Assembly: GCA_016933575.1 (NCBI GenBank)
Contig: JAFGAR010000088.1
Location: 1 to 64,000, forward strand
DNA: 64,000 nt
Direction of reading: 5' to 3'
DNA from: Candidatus Thorarchaeota archaeon
GTDB lineage: Archaea > Asgardarchaeota > Thorarchaeia > Thorarchaeales > Thorarchaeaceae
The notes under the pieces are model-generated. The model had not been told where the DNA came from, did not search any database, and saw nothing but the letters and a program-made list of their open reading frames with translations. The position numbers were made by a program, and so were the translations under genes. This document shows, piece by piece, positions 33,986 through 40,690 of this stretch. Each line of letters opens with the position of its first letter. Within the stretch, counting starts at the first letter, position 1.

Positions 33986-35305
33986 TTATTGACCCTTACG
34001 TCTGGAACGTAGAACAAGAGTGAAAAGAACCGCGATGATTGCCAACACGCCAGTGATAATAAATGCCATGAAGTAAGAACCAGTGGTGTCCACAATGGGG
34101 CCTGCAACTAATGCACCGGTGATTCCCGCGATTCCGTATGCAGTGAACATCACACCATAGTTTTTACCTACATTTTTGCTACCGAAGAAATCTGCTGTGG
34201 CTGAGGGGAATAATGCGAAGTTGCCGCCGAAACAGAAACCAATCAATGATGCTATTCCCATAACAGCATACCAGCTGATACTGATAGTTGACATGTACGC
34301 AAAGGTGAACATCCCTATTGCAAGTATAAGGAACATGAGAACCATTGTTTTTTCACGACCAAGCTTGTCAGAAACAGCACCCCAGACAATTCTTCCTGCT
34401 GCATTGAGTAGACTCATGACACCTACAACAATGACTGCGTCAGCTGTAGCATCAATCGCTGAGGCTGCTGTCTTCACATTACCAAGAGTCATTAAACCTG
34501 CGGTGGCAGCAAAGACAAACATGAGCCAGAGAAGCCAGAATGTAGAAGTTCTGATCATCTCACCGGGTAAGATGTCTTGACCTTTCCCATCAGCAGTTGA
34601 AGGAGCTGGGGTGAAGCCATCGGGCAACCAACCTTGTGGAGGATTGGTCAATACTTGGGCACCTAAGACTACAAATACTAGATATACTATTCCAAGAATC
34701 AACATTGGCATTCCAATATTTGCAACTGTTGGGACGTTATACAGTTCTAGGAGATACTGCTCAACGTATCCAAAGACGAGGGCACCTGCGCCAAATCCAG
34801 CTACTGCAATGCCAGTGATTGTTCCTTTCTTGTCGGGGAACCACTTAACAAGTGCGGCAATCGGGCATACGTACGCAAAACCAATACCAGCACCGGCGAT
34901 TATACCATAGGTGAGAATCAGAAATAACATACCAATAAACGCATCATCAGTAGTAGATACTAATCCATCAGTTACTACAATGATATCAATCAAATATGCG
35001 AGAATATAACCCAATCCAAGGAGGATACCTCCTACAGTAGCTACCTTGCGAGGCCCAACACGATCTTGCCATCTTCCGGCAATAATCATAAAGAGAGCAA
35101 AGGAAGCCAGACCAGCTGCAAAAGGAAGCTGAGAGTATAACGAAGGCCAGAGATAGAGACCTACATCTTGCACCTTTGTAATTGGATTGATACCATTTAG
35201 AGCTGATTGAAAGAACGACCATGCGTAAATGGAACCAAGACATAGTTGGACTATGATTGCACCAAGTACAACCAAGTACCGATTTCCAATTTTTTCTTCA
35301 GACAT
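33986..35305 (-). CDS. OFA family MFS transporter (oxalate/formate antiporter type)
   Basis: A 439-residue, twelve-helix MFS protein of the oxalate:formate antiporter group. It is recognised by the N-terminal VLGAIIVQLCLGSIYAWSFF, GRWQDRVGPRKVATVGG in the first loop, GAGIGFAYVCPIAALVKWFPDKKG, and the second-half GAVSDKLGREK. Members carry small carboxylates such as formate, oxalate, acetate or lactate. It lies upstream of acs on the same strand with its own terminator, and diverges from the CoA-transferase gene across a shared control region. Confidence 0.88.
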   Translation of the reverse strand: MSEEKIGNRYLVVLGAIIVQLCLGSIYAWSFFQSALNGINPITKVQDVGLYLWPSLYSQLPFAAGLASFALFMIIAGRWQDRVGPRKVATVGGILLGLGYILAYLIDIIVVTDGLVSTTDDAFIGMLFLILTYGIIAGAGIGFAYVCPIAALVKWFPDKKGTITGIAVAGFGAGALVFGYVEQYLLELYNVPTVANIGMPMLILGIVYLVFVVLGAQVLTNPPQGWLPDGFTPAPSTADGKGQDILPGEMIRTSTFWLLWLMFVFAATAGLMTLGNVKTAASAIDATADAVIVVGVMSLLNAAGRIVWGAVSDKLGREKTMVLMFLILAIGMFTFAYMSTISISWYAVMGIASLIGFCFGGNFALFPSATADFFGSKNVGKNYGVMFTAYGIAGITGALVAGPIVDTTGSYFMAFIITGVLAIIAVLFTLVLRSRRKGQ

Positions 35306-35402
35306 GATAGAAAACTCCTATCAAATTGTTAGATGTTATTCTGCTGGCGAAATTACTGTACTAAAAGCCTTCCTACTTCGAAGAATGTCATACTCCAGCC
35401 AT

Positions 35403-35417
35403 AGCGACACTGTCGCT
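35403..35417. promoter_or_regulatory. Perfect palindrome in the OFA/CoA-transferase divergent region
   Basis: AGCGACA-C-TGTCGCT is a perfect 7-1-7 inverted repeat about 60-70 bases before the CoA-transferase start and 100 bases before the OFA start. A TATA-like CCTAAATAC follows at 35426-35434. A dimeric regulator binding here could control both acetate-related genes. Confidence 0.5.
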
Positions 35418-35475
35418 TGGAAACGCCTAAATACTCAGCCTAGTGAGTGTGTTCCATCCACCAGAGGTGACGACA

Positions 35476-37362
35476 GTGGTCGCGGCAGATTGGACTGATA
35501 AGTACAAGAACAAAATCCTGAGTGCTTCCAAAGCGATAACAAAGATTAGACGAGGTTCTAGGATTTTTCTAGGCACAGGTTGCGGTGTACCGTACCATCT
35601 TGTGCAAGAACTGGCGAGTCATGCAGATAAGATGGCAGACAACGAAATTGTTCATCTGCTGACTCTTGGTGATACGCCATCAGCTGATAAGAAATTTCAG
35701 AATCAATTCAGGCATAACACATTCTTCGTCAGTGCGAACATACGAGATGCTGTATCTGCAGGACGTGCAGATTATACTCCAATGATGTTATCGGAGATTC
35801 CAGATCTCTTCAGACAGAAACGAATGCCTCTGGATGTTGCTATGATACAGGTCAGTCCTCCCGACCGATACGGATACTGCTCTCTTGGCATATCTGTGGA
35901 CATAACAAAAGGAGCAGCAGAGAGTGCAGATATGGTCATTGCTCAAATCAATGATAGAATGCCAGTAACCCATGGAGATTCCTTTATTGACATAAGAGAT
36001 CTTGATTATCTTGTTCCATTCAATGAACCTCTGAGAGAGTTTCAGGGAGATGAGATCACAGAAACCATTGACCTCATAGGAAGCTATGTTGCAAGGCTTG
36101 TGGAAAATGAGTCAACTCTAGAACTTGGAATCGGAGCTCTTCCACAGTCAGTGTGCAATAATCTACTAGAAACTGGGGTGAAAGACGTTGGGATTCATAC
36201 AGAGATGTTCAGCGATAGTCTAGTGCCCCTGATTGACCAAGGAGTTGTAACGAACAAGAAGAAGTCAATCCATAGAGATAAAGTTGTAGCAAGCTTTGCC
36301 ATGGGATCAAACAAGCTTTATGACTATATAAATGACAATCCCATGTTCCAGTTTCACGATACTGCGTATGTCAATGATCCTTATGTCATTGGGCAGAACA
36401 GAAAGATGATAGCTATCAACTCAGCATTGGAAGTTGATCTAACTGGACAAGTATGTGCAGATTCTCTCGGTCACAGATTTTATAGTGGGATTGGCGGGCA
36501 GGTTGATTTCATTCGTGGAGCGAAGAGATCGATTGGAGGGAAAGCAATCATCTGCTTACTCTCAACAGCAATGGACGGTCAGGTTTCCAGGATTGTTCCA
36601 CAGTTAAGTGAAGGAGCAGGGGTTGTCACCACACGTGGAGATGTAGATGTAATCATCACTGAATACGGATTAGCGAATCTCCATGGCAAGACGATTCGAG
36701 AACGTGTGCTGTCACTGATTGCTATTGCAAATCCAAAATTCAGGAATGAATTGCTTGAAGCAGCAAAAGATATGCATTACGTCTTTGAAGATCAAGTCCC
36801 GTTCCTAGTTCAGGGTACATACTTTGCATCAGAATACGAAGTATCTGAAAGGTTCAAGGGACCTGATGGCCCTGTGGATGTTCATTTCAGATTAATTCGA
36901 CCTGATGATAGTGATAGAATCAAAGAACTATTTTATGGTCTTAGTGAAGAGAGCATTTACTTCAGATTCCTGACTCCACTCAAGACTCTTAGGAGACAGA
37001 CCCTTCAAGATTTCTACAATGTCGACCAATCAAGAGATATCAGCGTAGTAGCGGTTATAAAGTCGGACGAAGAGGGAGAGAGTGAGAAAATAATCGGTGC
37101 TGGTAGATACTTGCTTAATAGAAGCACAAATGAAGCTGAGTTTGCTCTACTCATAAATGATGATTTTCAGAATAAGGGGATTGGAACATTCTTACTCAAT
37201 CATCTCATGCGAATTGCAAAGAGTAAAGGTGTTGATGCGTTCATCGCGTATGTTCATCCGCAGAACCAACCAATGATTAGATTCATTCACAAGACAGGGA
37301 AGGTCGTAGAGAGTAAGATATCTATACAGGACGAGGAGTACGTATTTCGCCTCAAACTATAG
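35476..37362 (+). CDS. Acetyl-CoA hydrolase/CoA-transferase fused to GNAT domain
   Basis: A two-domain protein of about 628 residues. The first 430 residues are a class I CoA-transferase of the acetyl-CoA hydrolase / 4-hydroxybutyrate CoA-transferase type (GSRIFLGTGCGVP, ELGIGALPQSVCNNL, GLHTE-like VGIHTEMFSD, YSGIGGQVDFIRGAKRS, TEYGLANLHGKTIRER). The last 160 residues are a GNAT acetyltransferase with the acetyl-CoA loop NKGIGTFLLNHL. This fusion is known in bacteria. I choose GTG 35476 because AGAGGTGA precedes it; GTG 35443 is possible. The GNAT part might acetylate Acs, which is encoded nearby. Confidence 0.88.
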   Translation: MVAADWTDKYKNKILSASKAITKIRRGSRIFLGTGCGVPYHLVQELASHADKMADNEIVHLLTLGDTPSADKKFQNQFRHNTFFVSANIRDAVSAGRADYTPMMLSEIPDLFRQKRMPLDVAMIQVSPPDRYGYCSLGISVDITKGAAESADMVIAQINDRMPVTHGDSFIDIRDLDYLVPFNEPLREFQGDEITETIDLIGSYVARLVENESTLELGIGALPQSVCNNLLETGVKDVGIHTEMFSDSLVPLIDQGVVTNKKKSIHRDKVVASFAMGSNKLYDYINDNPMFQFHDTAYVNDPYVIGQNRKMIAINSALEVDLTGQVCADSLGHRFYSGIGGQVDFIRGAKRSIGGKAIICLLSTAMDGQVSRIVPQLSEGAGVVTTRGDVDVIITEYGLANLHGKTIRERVLSLIAIANPKFRNELLEAAKDMHYVFEDQVPFLVQGTYFASEYEVSERFKGPDGPVDVHFRLIRPDDSDRIKELFYGLSEESIYFRFLTPLKTLRRQTLQDFYNVDQSRDISVVAVIKSDEEGESEKIIGAGRYLLNRSTNEAEFALLINDDFQNKGIGTFLLNHLMRIAKSKGVDAFIAYVHPQNQPMIRFIHKTGKVVESKISIQDEEYVFRLKL

Positions 37363-37437
37363 ACTGTTGTATTGAATCCTTATTCACGGTGTAAATCATT
37401 CGAAGAGTCTTACAGACAGTAATCTGGGTGATTATAA

Positions 37438-38643
37438 ATGAAGGAAACGCTTCTAAAAGCAGGAACTGTAATTATAGGTGATGGTAATCTTATCGAGAAT
37501 GCATCAATATTGATACAAAACGGAATCATCTCTAGAATCGAAGAGAAAATTCCTACTGGTCTAGAAACCGAGGTTCTTGATTTTTCTGATTGTGTGGTCA
37601 TGCCAGGAATGATTGATCCACATGTTCATGTCTGCTTTGACGGTTCCCCAAACATGGCTGAAACACGGTTGTTCTCTGATGAACTGTTAGCAATAAGAGG
37701 TGGCAAATTACTGGAAATCCTCCTCCAACAGGGGGTAACAACTGTTGGCGATGCAGCGGGAAGAGGAAATGTTCCCTTTGCCGTGAAAGAGGCAATTGAT
37801 CGAGGTTTTGTCAATGGACCTCGTTTTCTTCCCTGCGGAAGAATGATTACGATATCAGGTGGGAGAGATCCTCTTGCAGGAGCAAATGAAGCAGATGGTG
37901 TAGATGGTATACGTAGAGCTGTCCGAGAAGAGATTGCAAGAGGCGCATACTATATCAAACTCGCAACTACTGGAGCCATGACATCTGAACATACAGAGAG
38001 TATGAGTGTACAGTTCAATCAAGATGAACTACAAACAGCTGCTGATGAAACAAGGAAGGTTGGTAAAATGTCTCACGCTCATGCGTACGGGGACGAAGGA
38101 ATCAAAAACACAATACTTGCAGGAGTAGATGTACTAGTTCACGGTCATCCACTCAGTAAAGAGAATATCGAACTGATGAAGAAACACAAGACAATGTACA
38201 TGCCCACGATTGTGACCTATTATGAGTCACAGCTGCACCATGATGATGGCGAACTTCCAGAGTATATGATTCGCAAAGAGAAGGAGATATTCCCACTCAT
38301 CGAAGAGGGTGTACGGAATGCTGTCAAGGCAGGAATAGAAATGGTTGTCGGAACTGATTCAGGAATGCCATACACATTCTTTGGAAAATCCACACCAGAA
38401 GAGATGGAGTTGCTTGTGAGACTAGGTGGTACCTCAGAGATGCAGGCAATTGTTGCAGGCACAAGAAATGCTGCAAAGTCAATGAGCATCGAGTCAAAGG
38501 TTGGGACTATTAAACTGGGAAAGTCAGCGGATATGTTGATTCTTGCTCAAGGAAAGAACCCTCTAGATAACATATCTATCCTGCAAGACAAGGAATCTAT
38601 CAAGAGAGTCATTCTCAATGGAAGGACTGTCGTTGAAAGATAA
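37438..38643 (+). CDS. Amidohydrolase family protein (imidazolonepropionase/prolidase-like)
   Basis: A 401-residue metal-dependent amidohydrolase: VVMPGMIDPHVHVCFDG provides the H-x-H metal pair, KLATTGAMTSEHTESM the region of the bridging lysine, SHAHAYGD and VLVHGHPL the further histidines, and VVGTDSGMPYTF the catalytic aspartate. Family members of this layout hydrolyse Xaa-Pro dipeptides, imidazolonepropionate-like rings or other cyclic amides. The exact substrate cannot be read. It follows the CoA-transferase gene by about 75 bases. Confidence 0.85.
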   Translation: MKETLLKAGTVIIGDGNLIENASILIQNGIISRIEEKIPTGLETEVLDFSDCVVMPGMIDPHVHVCFDGSPNMAETRLFSDELLAIRGGKLLEILLQQGVTTVGDAAGRGNVPFAVKEAIDRGFVNGPRFLPCGRMITISGGRDPLAGANEADGVDGIRRAVREEIARGAYYIKLATTGAMTSEHTESMSVQFNQDELQTAADETRKVGKMSHAHAYGDEGIKNTILAGVDVLVHGHPLSKENIELMKKHKTMYMPTIVTYYESQLHHDDGELPEYMIRKEKEIFPLIEEGVRNAVKAGIEMVVGTDSGMPYTFFGKSTPEEMELLVRLGGTSEMQAIVAGTRNAAKSMSIESKVGTIKLGKSADMLILAQGKNPLDNISILQDKESIKRVILNGRTVVER

Positions 38644-38700
38644 GATGTTAGTATGTAATGTGACAGTGAGATTGATTGTTTAATCTTGAAAAGAAATTGA

Positions 38701-38722
38701 GCGGGTTGAGTGATATACCCGC
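38701..38722 (+). terminator. Hairpin after amidohydrolase gene
   Basis: GCGGGT (38701-38706) pairs with ACCCGC (38717-38722) with a 10-base loop. The following sequence has only a short T-run, so termination is less certain here. Confidence 0.4.
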
Positions 38723-38848
38723 CCTTTGAGTGGTATACTATGGGTTGCACTAGATGCAATGGTGTGGTTATGGTTCTCGTTTAGAATGGTTCATCTGGCG
38801 AATTGCTTGGTGGCATATCCGTTACTCACCCCCGACAAATAGTAGTCT

Positions 38849-38861
38849 TATAATAATTTAA
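38849..38861 (+). promoter_or_regulatory. TATA-like element upstream of a structured RNA
   Basis: TATAATAATTTAA lies about 22-27 bases before the start of the paired region at 38879, the spacing expected for an archaeal TATA box and transcription start. Confidence 0.45.
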
Positions 38862-38875
38862 GCCCAGAAGAAAGT

Positions 38876-38940
38876 GAGGGCGCCACCCGCCGGGAAGCGG
38901 ACACGACAGACATTAAAAGTTAGATAGGGACCGTGGCGCC
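38876..38940 (+). ncRNA. Candidate structured small RNA
   Basis: GGCGCCAC (38879-38886) pairs perfectly with GTGGCGCC (38933-38940). Immediately inside is the hairpin CCGC (38887-38890)/GCGG (38897-38900), and a 32-base A-rich unpaired stretch follows. A TATA-like box sits at the right distance upstream. The segment is clearly more GC-rich than its flanks, which in an AT-rich archaeon often marks a stable RNA. I see no box C/D, no box ACA and no tRNA fold. It could also be a leader element for the small gene at 39000. The rest of the 38643-39000 gap shows nothing else. Confidence 0.45.
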
Positions 38941-38999
38941 ATTCAGTATTTTGTCTGCACGACTGCTAATAAGCCCCTAGAAAATTACGAGCATATATT

Positions 39000-39212
39000 G
39001 TGAAAAACTCACTTGAGAATATGACAGGCATAACGAGTTTCCCAGTAGTGGGTCACTTCACCAAGGAACAACTCGAGGCAATTGATAAGGTCTTACAATT
39101 ATTAGACTCTGAGGAGTTCAGAGACTATCATGACCAATTTGGAGTATGTAATGCTCCGGATATTATTGACACGCTCAGACGAAGTGTCCAGCAGGCCCTT
39201 GAGAGAGTCTAG
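39000..39212 (+). CDS. Small hypothetical protein
   Basis: A 70-residue soluble protein beginning at GTG 39000, with an amphipathic helical segment (FTKEQLEAIDKVLQLLDSEEFRDYHDQFG) and a second helix (DIIDTLRRSVQQALERV). It has no recognisable motif. A Met at codon 8 is an alternative start. No clear Shine-Dalgarno site precedes it. It stands between a candidate structured RNA and a small membrane protein gene that converges on it after 5 bases. Confidence 0.5.
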   Translation: MKNSLENMTGITSFPVVGHFTKEQLEAIDKVLQLLDSEEFRDYHDQFGVCNAPDIIDTLRRSVQQALERV

Positions 39213-39217
39213 AGGTT

Positions 39218-39472
39218 TTAGACCAGTACAAAGTTTGGTGGAAAGAGCACAAAATACTCTATCACAATAGAGAGAAGAATTCCACTGAAGACTAGACCAC
39301 GTCCACGTTTCATATTCACCTCTGTAAACCAGAGTATTGCACCGATGAGAACAATGATGACCCCTGATATTTGGCCAATGAATATCAGGAAGTCCCAGAT
39401 TTCAATGAGATAAGCCCCAATCAATTGTGCAAAGTTTACCAATGGCGATTGCAATAGTAACGAGAGATCCAT
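39218..39472 (-). CDS. Small two- or three-helix membrane protein
   Basis: An 84-residue hydrophobic protein. Helices are around residues 9-30, 33-50 (ISGVIIVLIGAILWF) and 58-78 (LVFSGILLSIVIEYFVLFP), separated by a basic loop (EVNMKRGRG). It is not recognised as a known family. It lies between tRNA-Ile and the small gene at 39000. Its start codon is about 75 bases from the tRNA 3' end. Confidence 0.55.
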   Translation of the reverse strand: MDLSLLLQSPLVNFAQLIGAYLIEIWDFLIFIGQISGVIIVLIGAILWFTEVNMKRGRGLVFSGILLSIVIEYFVLFPPNFVLV

Positions 39473-39548
39473 GTACTCGACCCAGAAATCAGTGAGTCTC
39501 TGCTAATTTAAAGTCGTAGAGATACGGTGAGTAACAATCAAGAGAGAG

Positions 39549-39687
39549 TGGTGGGCCCGACGCGATGAATTCCAGTTGGGCAAATCCCATACTGTTTGAA
39601 CGCGCGATATCCGCCTTATCAGAGCGGCGCTATAATTGACTAAGGAAAACGAAGGTCGTTGACCTTTCCAGTCTAAGCCACGGGCCC
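39549..39687 (-). tRNA. tRNA-Ile (anticodon GAT) with D-loop and T-loop introns
   Basis: Acceptor GGGCCCG (39681-39687) pairs with CGGGCCC (39553-39559), discriminator A and encoded CCA. The anticodon arm is CCGCT-CTGATAA-GGCGG, giving GAT, with no intron there. Two inserts break the gene. Intron 1 (39636-39667, 32 nt) lies after G19 of the D-loop: GACT pairs with AGTC, bulges GGA and AAT, inner helix AAGG/CCTT. Intron 2 (39567-39595, 29 nt) lies in the T-loop at 58/59: GTTC pairs with GAAT, inner helix CAGT/ACTG. Removing both leaves a 78-nt tRNA with T-stem GCGCG/CGCGT and T-loop TTCAAAT. One T-T mismatch remains in the D-stem. Confidence 0.88.
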
Positions 39688-39760
39688 ATTGCATTCGTAG
39701 ACGGCTGCATATCGAAAGTGGATAAAAACGTTATGACTGTGTGTCAAACAAGAGATGCCT

Positions 39761-40657
39761 CTAGAGAACTTCTGGAACTATGTGTTTAATTTTGTCTAAT
39801 GATTCTTGGGCTTCAGACCTTGTAAGTTCAAAGATAATAGGCCCATCAAAGTCATCAGCAGATAAAGCTAGAAGGAATTCTCGAAGAACTTCATCACCCA
39901 TAATGCCACGACCAAGAGCAACATGATCCTCACGAGCTATTGCACCATCATATTCATGATAAATCCCATCTTGGAGATGTATCTCTATTATTCGATCCTT
40001 ATGGGTTGCATAGAACTCCATTACAGATTCATTTCCAGACATATGAGTAATCAGATGAGCTGTGTCAAAGCAGATGCTTGTATCAAGATCATCTATCATA
40101 TCCCGCGTAACGTCAAACGGAAACATACAATTCTCAATTGCTAGTCTTCGTGGTTTAATTTCTGTCTGCGTGATAATCTCTTCAATACTCTGCATGGAAA
40201 ATCCTGACAATAGCATACATATCAAACGAACCGTGTTATTTGAATATGGCAGGGTTGAGAATTCAGCAGCTAAAGCCCCAGTAGCATGTAAGACGTAAGC
40301 CTCTGGCTCCAGTCGTTCAGCCAGTCTTATGCACTCTACTTGACTCTTGACACTACCTTGACGTACTGGTTCATTGAAGGTCGCAAGTTCAATTGACCAG
40401 AAGGGAAGATGTATCGTATAAGCTAATCCAAGTTCATCCTTTAAATCTACGAGTTGATCAATTGCTTTTGGAGTAAAAATAGAATCGAGAATATATTGTG
40501 CATCCATTGAAATCTCTGCAACCGAAAATCCTGAAGTTGCAGTATCTCTTACCGGGTTGACTACATTGACCAGAGAGAAGTCTGGAATTCCATCGACTAT
40601 TACCTGTTGTGCAGTTGACTGAAAATCAAGAGCAGTTAGACCAAATCTAAAAGGCAT
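39761..40657 (-). CDS. Xylose isomerase-like TIM-barrel protein (AP2Ec)
   Basis: A 298-residue TIM-barrel protein of the sugar phosphate isomerase/epimerase or AP endonuclease 2 superfamily. Metal ligands are suggested by LAIENCMFP (Glu), SICFDTAHLITHM (Asp and His), IEIHLQDGIYHEYDG (His), DHVALGRGIMG and the closing PIIFELTRSEAQESL (Glu). The reaction is unknown; members include isomerases, epimerases and repair nucleases. It follows the cysteine desulfurase-SelD gene after about 30 bases and is probably in its operon, but no link to selenium is evident. Confidence 0.8.
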   Translation of the reverse strand: MPFRFGLTALDFQSTAQQVIVDGIPDFSLVNVVNPVRDTATSGFSVAEISMDAQYILDSIFTPKAIDQLVDLKDELGLAYTIHLPFWSIELATFNEPVRQGSVKSQVECIRLAERLEPEAYVLHATGALAAEFSTLPYSNNTVRLICMLLSGFSMQSIEEIITQTEIKPRRLAIENCMFPFDVTRDMIDDLDTSICFDTAHLITHMSGNESVMEFYATHKDRIIEIHLQDGIYHEYDGAIAREDHVALGRGIMGDEVLREFLLALSADDFDGPIIFELTRSEAQESLDKIKHIVPEVL

Positions 40658-40690
40658 GTACCATCGACTCCTAGTTCACATTTAGAAGAT

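Noticed and set aside
38879..38940. Interpretation of the GC-rich element as a tRNA or half-tRNA
   Set aside because: There is no T-arm, no TTC motif, no anticodon arm and no CCA, and the length is too short.
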